The notes under the pieces are model-generated. The model saw only the letters and a program-made list of their open reading frames with translations, ran no database searches and was not told the DNA's origin. Of a stretch of 64,000 nt of DNA, positions 53,093-61,520 are shown one piece after another (position 1 is the stretch's first letter; every line of letters begins with the position of its first letter). The stretch comes from Rothia halotolerans (lineage in GTDB: Bacteria; Actinomycetota; Actinomycetes; Actinomycetales; Micrococcaceae), in contig NZ_NOIU01000001.1 of NCBI RefSeq assembly GCF_004136635.1, forward strand, positions 434,001 through 498,000. The letters run 5' to 3'. The translations under genes were made by a program, and so were the position numbers.

Positions 53093-53875
53093 TCAGGGCC
53101 GGTGGTTGCGGGCGAGGACCGAGAAGCGGGTCAGCGCCGCCTCGTCGGCGTAGATGTTCCGGCCGTGGATCTGCGGGCGGCCGTGGTCGTCGTAGGTGGT
53201 GGTCCGGGTCGCGAGCCGGAGGGTGCCCTCGGGCAGGCCCAGCAGGCGGGCGTCGTCGCCGATGGCGCGCTGGACGGAGACCGTGACCTCGTTGCGGGCG
53301 GGCACCAGGCCGTGGCGCGAGGAGAGGTAGGTGTAGAGCGACTGGTCGGTGAAGTCCTGGCCGAGCAGGTCGGCGTAGCGCCCGGCGTCGAGCCACTCGC
53401 GGGTCAGGTGGTCCACGGAGCCGTCCACCGAGCGGAGCCGGTCCAGGCGGACCACGCGGGCGCGCTCGGGCAGGCCGAGGGCGGCGGCGATGTCGAAGGG
53501 GGCGGCGAAGGCCTCGAGGACGAGGACCCGGCTGGTCACCCGGTGTCCCTCGGAGCTCTTCTGCCGGTGGAAGCCGGTCAGGTCGATGCTCTCCGGCGGT
53601 GCGGGGAGCCGCTGGCCCGACTCGGCGACGAAGGTGCCGCGGCCGTGGTGGCGGTCCAGGATGCGCTCGGCGATGAGGTCCTCGACGGCGCGGCGCACGG
53701 TGATCCGGCTGACCCCGTGGATCTGGCAGAGCTCGGCCTCGGAGGGGACGAGGGTGCCCGGGGGCGCGGAGGAGAACCGCTCGCGCAGGGCCTCGCGGAC
53801 GCGTTCGTACTTGGGCACGCGCTGGTCACCGCCGGCGGCGTCCGCCGGCCGCGGGGATGAGTCGACCTGACCCAC
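53093..53875 (-). CDS. GntR family (HutC/UTRA) transcriptional regulator
   Basis: 260-residue regulator with an N-terminal winged helix (VPSEAELCQIHGVSRITVRRAVEDL) and a C-terminal UTRA ligand domain starting near VTSRVLVLEA. It heads the PTS operon and most likely responds to the phosphorylated substrate. GTG start at 53875 with GGGAGGT six bases before it. Confidence 0.9.
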   Translation of the reverse strand: MGQVDSSPRPADAAGGDQRVPKYERVREALRERFSSAPPGTLVPSEAELCQIHGVSRITVRRAVEDLIAERILDRHHGRGTFVAESGQRLPAPPESIDLTGFHRQKSSEGHRVTSRVLVLEAFAAPFDIAAALGLPERARVVRLDRLRSVDGSVDHLTREWLDAGRYADLLGQDFTDQSLYTYLSSRHGLVPARNEVTVSVQRAIGDDARLLGLPEGTLRLATRTTTYDDHGRPQIHGRNIYADEAALTRFSVLARNHRP

Positions 53876-53907
53876 GAGGCACCTCCCTTGGTCACCTAGT
53901 ACAACTC

Positions 53908-53936
53908 ATCATAACGAGTCATCCTGTCGGTGTCAG
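53908..53936 (-). promoter_or_regulatory. Promoter of the GntR-PTS operon
   Basis: On the minus strand CTGACA (53931-53936), 17-bp spacer, TATGAT (53908-53913), one of the best sigma-70-type promoters in the window. GTTGTACTAGGTGAC between it and the start could bind the regulator. Confidence 0.7.
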
Positions 53937-53953
53937 CCGGGAGTTCTCGACCC

Positions 53954-55379
53954 TCAGGATCCGGCGGGACGCCGCAGGCACATCGTCAGCGCCAGCGCCG
54001 CGATCCCCGCGCTCCAGGCGGCGGCCGCGAGCGGGCCGAGCGCTCCCACCACAGCCAGCGCGGGCGGGAGCGCGGCGGCGGTCGCCACGGCGTGGCACTT
54101 CAGGAGCGTGTAGACGCTCCTGATCGGGACGATGCCGAACGGCGTCGGCACGTAGACGTCGGAGCCCCAGTCCGGCGGCTCGGCGTCGGAGGACTGCACC
54201 GCCATGGCGCCCAGGCCGATCCCCGCGAGAACGGCGGCGAGGGCGGCTTCGGGACGGCCGGCCAGCGCGCCCAGCCCGCCGAGCAGCAACACCTGCCAGG
54301 CCGTCATCAGCCCGATGGGCACGGCGAGCTGCGCGAGCCGCTCGCCCCGCCGCCCCAGCGGCCACATCGCGTGCCGCTGGGGGCTGCCCTGGGAGTGCCC
54401 GACGCCTGCCCCGGCGCACTCCATGGCGGCCAGCGCCACCGCCGCCAGCGCGACCACCAGGAGCACGGGGGCGCGCAGCAGCGGCGAGAGCGCCAGGAGC
54501 AACCCGAGGAGCAGCGTGATCGCCAGGCCGGGCACGACGCCGCGGCAGCGGCGCCACTGCCGCCACTCCGCCGCGGCCATCAGCAGGGCGGGCCTCCCCC
54601 GGAGACGGCGCGGCAGCGGGCGGACGCCCCGGGAGGGGACGCGCCCGCGGAACAGGACGCGGGAGAGCGAGCCGAGGTCCAGGGCGTAGACGGAGAGCTC
54701 GAGCAACTGGCCGGTGCCCGCGGCGGCGTCGAGCTCGGGGTGGCGCAGGCCGGCAGACCCGCCCCGTCCTACCGCCGGGGCGGGTCTGCCGGCCCACCGC
54801 GAGCCGCAGGGCCGTCAGACACAGGAGGGCCCCGGCCGCCATCGGGAGGAGGGAGCCAGGACCCCAGCCGCCGCCGAGCCCGAGGGGGATCACCGTCAGC
54901 GCCCCGCCGAGGGCGCCGAACAGCGCCGAGGCCCAGGCCAGGGCGGCCAGCCGGCGGTGCAGGTACGGCCGCCGGTCCACCGGGGCCTGGAAGATCCAGA
55001 GGAGCGTCTCGCGCGACACGGACAGCGGCCCGGCCGCGCGCAGGCCCCAGTACCAGAGCACCGGGACCAGGAGGGTCAGCGCGGCGACGGCCCACCGGAA
55101 GTCCGGGAGGGCGAGGGCGGCGAGCCGGCGGACGGCCTCGCCCTCCGCCAGCGGCCCGCCCCCGCCCGGCGCCCCGGCCTCGATGACCAGCCGGCCGACG
55201 ACGGCGCCCGCGACCACCAGCGCGAAGACCAGAATGTACCAGTCGCCGAAGGCCGCCCGGCCCCTGCCGCGGCTCTTCTGCCGGGCCTTGCGGGCGACGA
55301 AGCCGCGGACCTCCTCGGCGGGGCGGGCTTCCTCGGCGGAGCGGACGGAAGCGGCGGGACCCGCGGAGGAGCCGCTCAC
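53954..55379 (-). pseudogene. ABC-type permease, frameshifted
   Basis: A membrane protein of about 470 residues split over two reading frames. From the ATG at 55379 to about 54790 the frame encodes an N-terminal cytoplasmic part and about four membrane spans (to CLTALRLAVG). Downstream the sensible protein (PELDAAAGTGQLLELSVYALDL onward, about six more spans) is in another frame, ending at 53954. The switch needs one base to be skipped, or two added. A perfect 19-bp hairpin sits exactly at the break. It pairs with the ABC ATPase gene upstream (ATGA overlap). It could be a true mutation, a recoding site or a base-call error in the hairpin. Family unknown; similar permeases accompany lone ATPases in Micrococcales. 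Confidence 0.7.
54748..54794. repeat. Perfect 19-bp inverted repeat at the permease frameshift
   Basis: 54748-54766 pairs with 54776-54794 around a 9-base loop. GC-rich and terminator-like, it lies within the coding region. Confidence 0.9.
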
Positions 55380-56089
55380 GAGTGCTCCACCGCCAGCAGC
55401 TCCAGTCCCTCGGCGGGGGTCGCCAGACGGGGTGGGGCGACGTCGTCGAGGATGACGCAGCGGTCGGCGAGGCGGGCGAGGAACGCGGCGTCGTGCGTGG
55501 CGAAGATCAGCCCGACGCCCTCCGCAGCCCGGGCCGCGAGCGCCTCGGCGAGGTCACAGCGGGTCGCGGCGTCGAGCCGCTGCTCCGGCTCGTCCAGGAC
55601 CATCAGGTCGGCGGGGCGCAGGAAGGCCGCGGCGAGCAGGAAGCGGCGTCGCTGCCCGGAGGAGAGGGTCTGGGGGTCGCTGCCCTGCTTGGCGCCCACG
55701 CCCCAGCGCTCCAGCTCGGCCAGCGCGCGCTCGTACGGGGTCTCGAGACCGTGCGCGAGGGCCACCGCCTCGAGGTGCTCGCCGACCGTCAGGTGGGGCA
55801 GGAAGTACTCGTCGTCGAGCAGGACGCAGACGCGACGGCGCCACTCGAGCGAGCCCTCGTCCTGGGGCGCCCCCGCGAAGCGGACCTCGCCCTCGACCGG
55901 GTGCTGCCGGCCGGTCAGTCCCTTGAGCAGCGTCGACTTGCCCGTGCCGTTGGGACCGATCAGCGCGAGGCGGTCGCCGGGCCCGACGCCGAGGCCCACC
56001 GGCCCGCAGACCGGCTCGCCGGCGTACCCGGCCACCACGCCCTCGGCCGTGAGGAGGGCGGGCTGAACGGGGGTGGTGGGAGAGGGCAT
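55376..56089 (-). CDS. ABC transporter ATP-binding protein
   Basis: 237-residue ABC ATPase. Walker A GPNGTGKST (about residue 45), signature LSSGQRRR and Walker B LMVLDEPEQRLD are intact. Start at ATG 56089, because the upstream GTG at 56098 overlaps a TACGGT -10 box placed 7 nt before this ATG (leaderless pattern). It overlaps the frameshifted permease as ATGA, so it would energise that exporter; substrate unknown. Confidence 0.88.
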   Translation of the reverse strand: MPSPTTPVQPALLTAEGVVAGYAGEPVCGPVGLGVGPGDRLALIGPNGTGKSTLLKGLTGRQHPVEGEVRFAGAPQDEGSLEWRRRVCVLLDDEYFLPHLTVGEHLEAVALAHGLETPYERALAELERWGVGAKQGSDPQTLSSGQRRRFLLAAAFLRPADLMVLDEPEQRLDAATRCDLAEALAARAAEGVGLIFATHDAAFLARLADRCVILDDVAPPRLATPAEGLELLAVEHS

Positions 56090-56096
56090 GCCCCCC

Positions 56097-56102
56097 ACCG
56101 TA
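56097..56102 (-). promoter_or_regulatory. -10 box, leaderless promoter of ABC ATPase
   Basis: TACGGT on the minus strand, 7 nt before the ATG at 56089. Confidence 0.5.
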
Positions 56103-56246
56103 TCGGCGTCGCTCCCGGATGAGCGGATGTTGCGCGGCGCCGGGGCCGCGCCCTCGCGGCGACGATGCGCCCGAGGCCGAGGCCGCCGGGCCGGCGTCTG
56201 TCAGCGACGGCCTCTGCCCGGCCGCCGCCCTCCGAGCCGCGGTTCG

Positions 56247-57173
56247 TCAGAGAGGCTCGTCAGAATGGGGCATGTGGGGATGGGGCCCGTCGGAGCAAAG
56301 CCCGCCGGGCCGAGGCTCGTCGGATCCGTCCCCACCGGGGCGCGACCCTCTCGAGCGCGCCCCCGAGAGGTAGGCCCGCACCGCGACGTCGAGGACCCCG
56401 GCGGGCAGGAGCCGGAGGGCTCGATGGGCGATCCCGACGCCGCGGCCCACGAAGTACCGGGGCCGGGGCCGCGGGGAGGTCACGGCGTCGAGGACGGCGC
56501 GGGCCACCCGCTCCGGCGTCGAGGAGACGCTCCCCCGCTCCAGGGCCCTCGCCGCCACCTGCTCGGCGAGGGCCGCGTACCGGCCGCCGCCGCTGACCCG
56601 CCGGACGGTCTCCGACTCGTCCTCCTGCCACCCGGTGCTCACCGGCCCGGGCCTGACGTCGATCACGCGGATCCCCGCGGGGCGCAGCTCTTGGCGCAGG
56701 CTGTCGGTCAGGGCGCCGAGCGCGGCCTTGCTCGCGCCGTACCAGCCGCCGAGCGGGAGATGGAGGTCGGCCACCACCGAGGTGACGTTGACGATGCGGC
56801 CCCGCCCGCGCTCGCGCATGGCCGGGAGCACCAGCTGGATCAGCCGCGCGGCGCCGACCAGGTTCACCTCGAGCTGCCGTCGCGCGGCGGAGGCACCGAG
56901 GTCCTCGACGGCGCCCTGCTCGCCGTAGCCGGCGTTGTTGACCAGCACGTCCACGCCGCCGGTCTCCTCCAGGACCTGCCGGACCGCGACCTCGAGGGAG
57001 CGCTCGTCGGAGAGGTCGACGACGACCCCGCGCGCGCCGAGGGAGGTCGCCTCCTCGAGTCGCGCGGCGCTGCGGGCCGCGGCGTACACGGTCCATCCGC
57101 GATCCAGCAGCAGGCGGGTGACGACGGCGCCGATTCCCGCCGAGGCGCCGGTGACGAAGGCTACGGGGCTCAT
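56247..57173 (-). CDS. Short-chain dehydrogenase/reductase
   Basis: 308-residue classical SDR. The cofactor motif VTGASAGIG, NNAG and the catalytic YGASK tetrad residues are complete (Ser in VTSVVAD). It resembles oxidoreductases acting on lipids or sterol-like ketones, but the substrate is unknown. The last 40 residues (RSRGSRPGGDGSDEPRPGG...) are low complexity and repeat a Ser-Asp-Glu-Pro motif. TAGACT 6 nt before the ATG and no ribosome site indicate a leaderless message. Confidence 0.87.
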   Translation of the reverse strand: MSPVAFVTGASAGIGAVVTRLLLDRGWTVYAAARSAARLEEATSLGARGVVVDLSDERSLEVAVRQVLEETGGVDVLVNNAGYGEQGAVEDLGASAARRQLEVNLVGAARLIQLVLPAMRERGRGRIVNVTSVVADLHLPLGGWYGASKAALGALTDSLRQELRPAGIRVIDVRPGPVSTGWQEDESETVRRVSGGGRYAALAEQVAARALERGSVSSTPERVARAVLDAVTSPRPRPRYFVGRGVGIAHRALRLLPAGVLDVAVRAYLSGARSRGSRPGGDGSDEPRPGGLCSDGPHPHMPHSDEPL

Positions 57174-57179
57174 GCTCCG

Positions 57180-57185
57180 AGTCTA
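57180..57185 (-). promoter_or_regulatory. -10 box, leaderless promoter of SDR
   Basis: TAGACT on the minus strand, 6 nt before the ATG at 57173. Confidence 0.55.
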
Positions 57186-57281
57186 CCGAGGCCCCGGGAC
57201 GAGACAGCCAGATGCTTCGTCGGGGCCGGCGTTCGGTGCGGCGGCGAGACCACGCCGTTGCCCGCCGAGGCCCTACACGAG

Positions 57282-57320
57282 CATGGACGACGCGCCCCGG
57301 TGCGGGACGCGTCGTCCATG
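57282..57320 (-). terminator. Terminator of the Asp23/AmaP operon
   Basis: Perfect 13-bp stem (57282-57294 with 57308-57320), about 65 bases past the amaP stop. Confidence 0.7.
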
Positions 57321-57384
57321 TCAGCCGCGGATCCTCCGGGCGAGCCCCCGGCGGGCGGGATCCTCCCCGCCGGCCCCGGACTGC

Positions 57385-57981
57385 TCACTGCACCCGCACC
57401 CGATCGCTCTTCCGGCTCTGTCGGGTCACGACGATTTCGATCCCCACGTCCGTGAAGGGAACGCCCAGGGCCTCCACGGCCCGCGGCAGGATGCGCTCGG
57501 AGATGGCGTCGACCACTTCCTGGGCGTCGGCCCGCTCGTTGACGGCGACCCGCAGGACCAGCTCGGGCTCGCTGCGGCTTCCCCGCAGGAGCGCCCGCGC
57601 CGCCGTGACGTGCTCCAGCTCCTCGACGTCGTGCGCGACGGCGTCCGAGAACACCGGCGCCTCCATGAGGGTCACGCCCTGGCGGGCGTCCTCGTGGAAC
57701 CGGAGGGTGGGCGCCTGCCGCTTGCGGGGGATCTGCCGGACGAGCCAGGAGAGGCCCGCGAGGATCAGGAGGGCCGCGACGACGATCATCGCCGCCGGCA
57801 TCCACGGCTGGTCCAGAACGCCCGAGGCACCCCGCATCGGAGCGGCCTCCTGGTCGAGCGCCGGATGGAGGGAGGCCAGCAGTCCCGACGCGGCGAGAAG
57901 CCACCCGACGCCGAGGACCAGCAGCACGAGGCCGATGACGGTGAGCCAGGCCCGGTTGAGGCCGCCCGCGAGTATTCTCAT
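57385..57981 (-). CDS. amaP: Alkaline-shock membrane anchor protein AmaP-like
   Basis: 198-residue protein that in Gram-positives anchors Asp23 at the membrane. Two N-terminal membrane spans (about residues 10-35 and 60-80) are followed by an Asp23-like cytoplasmic domain (EPELVLRVAVNERAD to RKSDRVRV). ATGA overlap with the upstream DUF6286-like gene. Last gene of the minus-strand arm of the envelope stress locus. Confidence 0.82.
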   Translation of the reverse strand: MRILAGGLNRAWLTVIGLVLLVLGVGWLLAASGLLASLHPALDQEAAPMRGASGVLDQPWMPAAMIVVAALLILAGLSWLVRQIPRKRQAPTLRFHEDARQGVTLMEAPVFSDAVAHDVEELEHVTAARALLRGSRSEPELVLRVAVNERADAQEVVDAISERILPRAVEALGVPFTDVGIEIVVTRQSRKSDRVRVQ

Positions 57982-58541
57982 GACATCTCCTTCGTGTGCG
58001 CCCGGACCCGGATCTTGGGGGCTGGGAAGACGCCGGAGCGGCGCATCCGCTCCTCCACGGCGGCCCGGACCTCGGCGACCAGGGAGTCCCTCGAACGCAG
58101 CGGCGTCGTGAGGCTGACCAGGACGCTCTTGGCGGTGGCCGAGCTTCTGACGCCGCTCACGCCGTCGATCTGGTGGGCGGCCCCGGAGGCCAGAGTCGCC
58201 AGGCCGCCGGTGGTGATGACGGCGTGCACGCCACCCCTGACGACGGCGTCCTCGGGCTCCGGCGATGCGACCCGCGCGGTGGTGAACGCACCGGGCGCGA
58301 GGGCCCAGATGATCAGGAGCAGCCCGATGATGGCCACGACCGCCGCGGCGACCATCGCCCCCGGCGCGGCCCAGGGGGCCTGCTCGACGGATTGCGCCGC
58401 GCGGGACAGCTGGGACCACCACTGGCCCGTGGCGAGCCGTGCGATCGCCGCCCATAGGAGCGCGGCGGCGAGGGCGAGCATCACGATGCTGACCAGCACC
58501 GCGGGCAGCACCCGAGCGGGACGATGTCTCAGAGCCTTCAC
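57978..58541 (-). CDS. DUF6286-type membrane protein
   Basis: 187 residues of unknown function with two N-terminal membrane spans and a soluble C-terminus (about VHAVITTGGLATLASGAAHQIDGVSGVRSS to the end) shaped like an Asp23-related alpha-beta unit. GTG start overlaps the upstream stop (GTGA) and the stop overlaps amaP (ATGA), so translation is coupled. Such proteins recur in actinobacterial Asp23 loci. Confidence 0.75.
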   Translation of the reverse strand: MKALRHRPARVLPAVLVSIVMLALAAALLWAAIARLATGQWWSQLSRAAQSVEQAPWAAPGAMVAAAVVAIIGLLLIIWALAPGAFTTARVASPEPEDAVVRGGVHAVITTGGLATLASGAAHQIDGVSGVRSSATAKSVLVSLTTPLRSRDSLVAEVRAAVEERMRRSGVFPAPKIRVRAHTKEMS

Positions 58542-58966
58542 AGCAGTGTCCTTTCCTCCGCGGGAGACCCGCCGTGCAGGTACCCCACCCGGATGTCGAT
58601 CTGGCGCACCTGCACCCCGGCCAGCTCCGTCACGCGGCGCCCCAGCTCCTCGCGGACCTGCTGGGTGACGCGGGCGATGGACGCCGGATAGCGCACCCCC
58701 AGCTCGATGCTGAGCGTGGCGATGGCCCCGGTGAGCTCCACCGAGACCTTGGGGCGCGCCTCCGGGTCGTTCTGCCGGCCCATGCCGAGGAATCCGCCGC
58801 CGGTCCCGCCGACCTCGGTGATCTCCGAGGCGCACTGCGCGGCGATCTTCTCGACCACCTTCTCGGCGAGGACCAGATGCCCCCGATGGGAGGACGACGC
58901 CGGACCGTCCGGTTCCCGCGGGGGATGCTCCCCGCCCCCGGGTCCGCCTGTCGATGCGTCGAACAC
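58538..58966 (-). CDS. Asp23/Gls24 family envelope stress protein (2)
   Basis: 142-residue soluble protein. The Asp23 domain starts at LVLAEKVVEKIAAQCA and continues through VSVELTGAIATLSIELGVRYP to the end. The N-terminal 30 residues are Gly/Pro-rich. GTG at 58966 is taken over the GTG at 58975 because GGAGG sits 8 bases before it. Follows the DUF2273-like gene by 5 bases. Confidence 0.82.
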   Translation of the reverse strand: MFDASTGGPGGGEHPPREPDGPASSSHRGHLVLAEKVVEKIAAQCASEITEVGGTGGGFLGMGRQNDPEARPKVSVELTGAIATLSIELGVRYPASIARVTQQVREELGRRVTELAGVQVRQIDIRVGYLHGGSPAEERTLL

Positions 58967-58971
58967 CTCGC

Positions 58972-59154
58972 TCACCTCCGATCGGAGGAACGGCCGAAGA
59001 GGGCCTTCACGTCGAGGCGGCCGTCGAGCGCGAGCCCGACCAGCAGGCCGATGACCGCGAAGAAGGCGACGATGACGAAGTCGACGAAGCCACCCCATGC
59101 GGCGACGATGCCGAGGACCAGCCCGACGACGACGCAGAATTTTGCTGAACTCAT
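58972..59154 (-). CDS. DUF2273-like small membrane protein
   Basis: 60 residues with two membrane segments and a short basic C-terminus (FGRSSDRR). Small proteins of this kind sit between Asp23 and AmaP genes and are thought to help place Asp23 at the membrane. AAGGAAG precedes the ATG. Confidence 0.8.
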   Translation of the reverse strand: MSSAKFCVVVGLVLGIVAAWGGFVDFVIVAFFAVIGLLVGLALDGRLDVKALFGRSSDRR

Positions 59155-59228
59155 GATGCTTCCTTTGCCGAGTGGGTGATGCGGTGCCCGGGGCCGCGAC
59201 CGCTTCGGCCGCGGCCCCGGGGCGCGGG

Positions 59229-59735
59229 TTACTTCAGCTCGTTCGAGGAGTCGTCCTCGCCCTGGTCGTCGTCCGGCAGGTGGACGTCGGTGACGTTGAT
59301 GTTGACCTCGAGGACCTCCAGCCCGGTGGCCTGCTCGACGCTCCGGATGACGTTCCGGCGGATGGAGTCGGCGACGTCGACGACGGCGCTGCCGTACTCG
59401 ATGATGATGGTCAGGTCGATCGCGGTCTGCTCTTCGCCCTTCTCCACGCTCACCCCGCCCGCGACGTTCGTCTGCGAGCCGGGGATACGGCCGGAGAGGG
59501 AGTCGAAGGCGCGGCGGGCGGCGTTGCCCATCGAGTGGACGCCGGGCACCTCGCGGGCGGCGATGCCCGCGAGCTTCTGCACCACGGTCTCGTTGATCGT
59601 GGTGTTGCCGTGAGGAGTCTGGAGCGGCCCGTGCGGTTCGAGGTCCTGGCCGGAGGCCTGGCCCGAGCCCTGGGAACCGCCGAGGGCCTGTGTCGGGGTG
59701 CTGCCCTTGACCGTCTGGGTGTTCTGCTCTGCCAT
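59229..59735 (-). CDS. Asp23/Gls24 family envelope stress protein (1)
   Basis: 168-residue soluble protein, first gene of the minus-strand arm. The Asp23 domain begins at INETVVQKLAGIAAREVPGVHSM and ends in VEVNINVTDVHLP; the N-terminal 45 residues are Gln/Gly-rich and flexible. ATG at 59735 has GAGGAG 8 bases upstream; the GTG at 59744 overlaps that site. It forms the abundant submembrane network in Gram-positives. Confidence 0.9.
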   Translation of the reverse strand: MAEQNTQTVKGSTPTQALGGSQGSGQASGQDLEPHGPLQTPHGNTTINETVVQKLAGIAAREVPGVHSMGNAARRAFDSLSGRIPGSQTNVAGGVSVEKGEEQTAIDLTIIIEYGSAVVDVADSIRRNVIRSVEQATGLEVLEVNINVTDVHLPDDDQGEDDSSNELK

Positions 59736-59769
59736 GGTGATCACTCCTCGTGAGATCGGATGGATGGCT

Positions 59770-59781
59770 TGTACAGGTACA
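59770..59781. promoter_or_regulatory. Palindrome between asp23 and the sigma factor gene
   Basis: TGTACAGGTACA (5-bp arms) 35 bases upstream of asp23(1), in the divergent intergenic region; possible regulator or promoter element. Confidence 0.3.
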
Positions 59782-59919
59782 GACGGTCCCGCGCTCGGAA
59801 CGTCACGGGATCTCCCCAGAAATCTTCGAGATCTTTCGCCGCGCCGTCCCGTCCCCGCCGTACGATGGGGGAACCCGCCGGGTGGGACCCGGCATCACTC
59901 GCGAACGGGACGGAGACGC

Positions 59920-60507
59920 GTGAGCGGCACCGATGAGCAGGAGTCCCCCAGCTCGGCGACCGAGCTGGTGACCCTGGTCGTCCGTGCGCAGGACGGCGAC
60001 CTCGCGTCCTTCGAGGGGCTCGTGGAGCGCTTCGAGGGCCGGCTCTTCGGCATGGCCTACCGCATGCTGGGCAACCGGCTCGACGCCGAGGACACGGTCC
60101 AGGAGACGTTCATCAAGGTCTGGTCGAAGCTCGGCGACCTGCGGCATCCCGAGGCCTTCTCGACGTGGCTGTACCGGCAGGCGGCGAACCACTGCCAGGA
60201 CACCCTGCGTAGCCGCGCCGCCCAGGCGACGGCGCCGGTGGACGCGGGCTACATGGAGGAGACGCTGGGGGACGCGCGCCAGCAGGATCCGGCGCGCCAG
60301 GTGGAAGCGGCCTCGAGCATGGATGCTCTGGCGGCGCTCTTGCAGGAGCTTCCCCAGGAGCAGCGACTATGCTGGGTCCTCCGGGAGCTGCAGGGACTCT
60401 CGTACCAGGAGATCTCCGACTCCCTCGACGTCACGGGGGCCACCGTGCGCGGTCGGCTCGCGCGGGCTCGAAAGGCGCTGGCTGAAGGGATGGGTGACTG
60501 GCGATGA
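59920..60507 (+). CDS. ECF-type RNA polymerase sigma factor
   Basis: 195-residue sigma-70 family factor. Region 2 (FEGRLFGMAYRMLGNRLDAEDTVQETFIKVW) and region 4 (LPQEQRLCWVLRELQGLSYQEISDSL) are present, without region 1 or 3. GTG start with GGAG upstream. Its stop overlaps the next gene, which carries an anti-sigma zinc motif, so the two probably form a sigma/anti-sigma pair controlling the Asp23 locus on both strands. Confidence 0.9.
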   Translation: MSGTDEQESPSSATELVTLVVRAQDGDLASFEGLVERFEGRLFGMAYRMLGNRLDAEDTVQETFIKVWSKLGDLRHPEAFSTWLYRQAANHCQDTLRSRAAQATAPVDAGYMEETLGDARQQDPARQVEAASSMDALAALLQELPQEQRLCWVLRELQGLSYQEISDSLDVTGATVRGRLARARKALAEGMGDWR

Positions 60508-61055
60508 GCTCGGACGAGGAGCTGGCCTGCGGTCGCACGATCGATTCGGTGTGGCTGAGCATCGGCGGCGAGCCCGACGATCACCAGCGCCGGTGCACGC
60601 ACTGCCTCGATGCTCGACGCCGCCTCACCCGGCTCCAGGCCATGACGCTTCAGGCCCAGCGCGAGGACGCGGAGCTCGCCACGCGGCCCGACGTGAGGCG
60701 CCGGATCATGGACTTCGCCCGGTCCCACGTGCGCCGCGGCGAGCGGATCCAGGTCAAGGTGGTGCCCGGCACCGTGATCTCCCTCAGCGAGCACGCGATC
60801 GCGGCCGCCGTGCGCGAGGTCGTCGACTCCCATCCGGGCCTCACCGCCCGACGCTGCGCGGTGAGGGGCCTGGGGGCCGCGGCCGGGGGCTCGGTGCCGC
60901 TGGGCCTCGACGTCGGGCTGGTGATCGACCCCCTCGCCCGCTTCGGCGCCGGCGAGGACCGCCTGCGGCGCCACATCGCCCATGCGGTCTCAGAGCGGCT
61001 CGGGGCCATCGTCACGTCCGTCGATCTCACGGTGGAGGATCTCGCGCATGACTGA
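60504..61055 (+). CDS. ZAS-motif anti-sigma / Asp23-like fusion protein
   Basis: 183 residues. The N-terminus has Cys9 and the motif His27-x3-Cys31-x2-Cys34, the arrangement of zinc-binding anti-sigma (ZAS) proteins such as RsrA. From about residue 75 the sequence becomes Asp23-like: VKVVPGTVISLSEHAIAAAVREVVDSHPGLTARRCAV to TSVDLTVEDL. It overlaps the sigma gene (ATGA). I infer that it holds the sigma factor and links its release to the Asp23 network; this is not proven. Confidence 0.78.
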   Translation: MSSDEELACGRTIDSVWLSIGGEPDDHQRRCTHCLDARRRLTRLQAMTLQAQREDAELATRPDVRRRIMDFARSHVRRGERIQVKVVPGTVISLSEHAIAAAVREVVDSHPGLTARRCAVRGLGAAAGGSVPLGLDVGLVIDPLARFGAGEDRLRRHIAHAVSERLGAIVTSVDLTVEDLAHD

Positions 61056-61434
61056 TGCAGCAGACGACCGCGGCGCCCGTCCCGCCCCCGGGCCCGTCCC
61101 CTGGAGCGGAAACTGGCGCGAGCGCCTGACCCGCGCCGTCATCGAAGCGGTGGACGGCGCGCCCGGGGTGCTGCACCGCGAGTCGAGCGTGTCCGACTTC
61201 CTCCTGGGCCTGCGACGTCCGGCGAGCACCGCGTCCCGGGGCGGGCTCGCCGCCGACGGCACGCGGATCGCCGTCAGCGGCTCGAGCGCCTCGGTGAGCG
61301 TCTACGTGAGCGTCGACGACTCCCGCCCCGCGGTGTCCGCCGGCGAAGGGGTGCGCGACGCGGTGGCGGCGGCCCTGCGCGACGCCGGGTGGACGCCCGG
61401 AACCGTGGAGGTCACGATCCTTGACGTCGGGTGA
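61048..61434 (+). CDS. Asp23-like protein (3)
   Basis: 128 residues of the Asp23-like type: VIEAVDGAPGVLHRESSVSDFLLG, then alternating beta strands (RIAVSGSSASVSVYVSVD) and a final TPGTVEVTILDVG. ATG at 61048 overlaps the upstream stop by 8 bases; GGAGG is ten bases before it. Last gene of the sigma operon; role unknown. Confidence 0.72.
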   Translation: MTDAADDRGARPAPGPVPWSGNWRERLTRAVIEAVDGAPGVLHRESSVSDFLLGLRRPASTASRGGLAADGTRIAVSGSSASVSVYVSVDDSRPAVSAGEGVRDAVAAALRDAGWTPGTVEVTILDVG

Positions 61435-61520
61435 CCGCGCCCCGATCGAGGCCCCAGCCGGCCGGGCCCGAGGGCTCGGCGCGGGCTCCTCATCTCGCGG
61501 CGCGCGGGCGCCCGTCCCCG

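Noticed and set aside
59797-59801. GGAAC, resembling an ECF -35 element before the sigma gene
   Set aside because: No CGTC/CGTT -10 element at 16-17 bases downstream.
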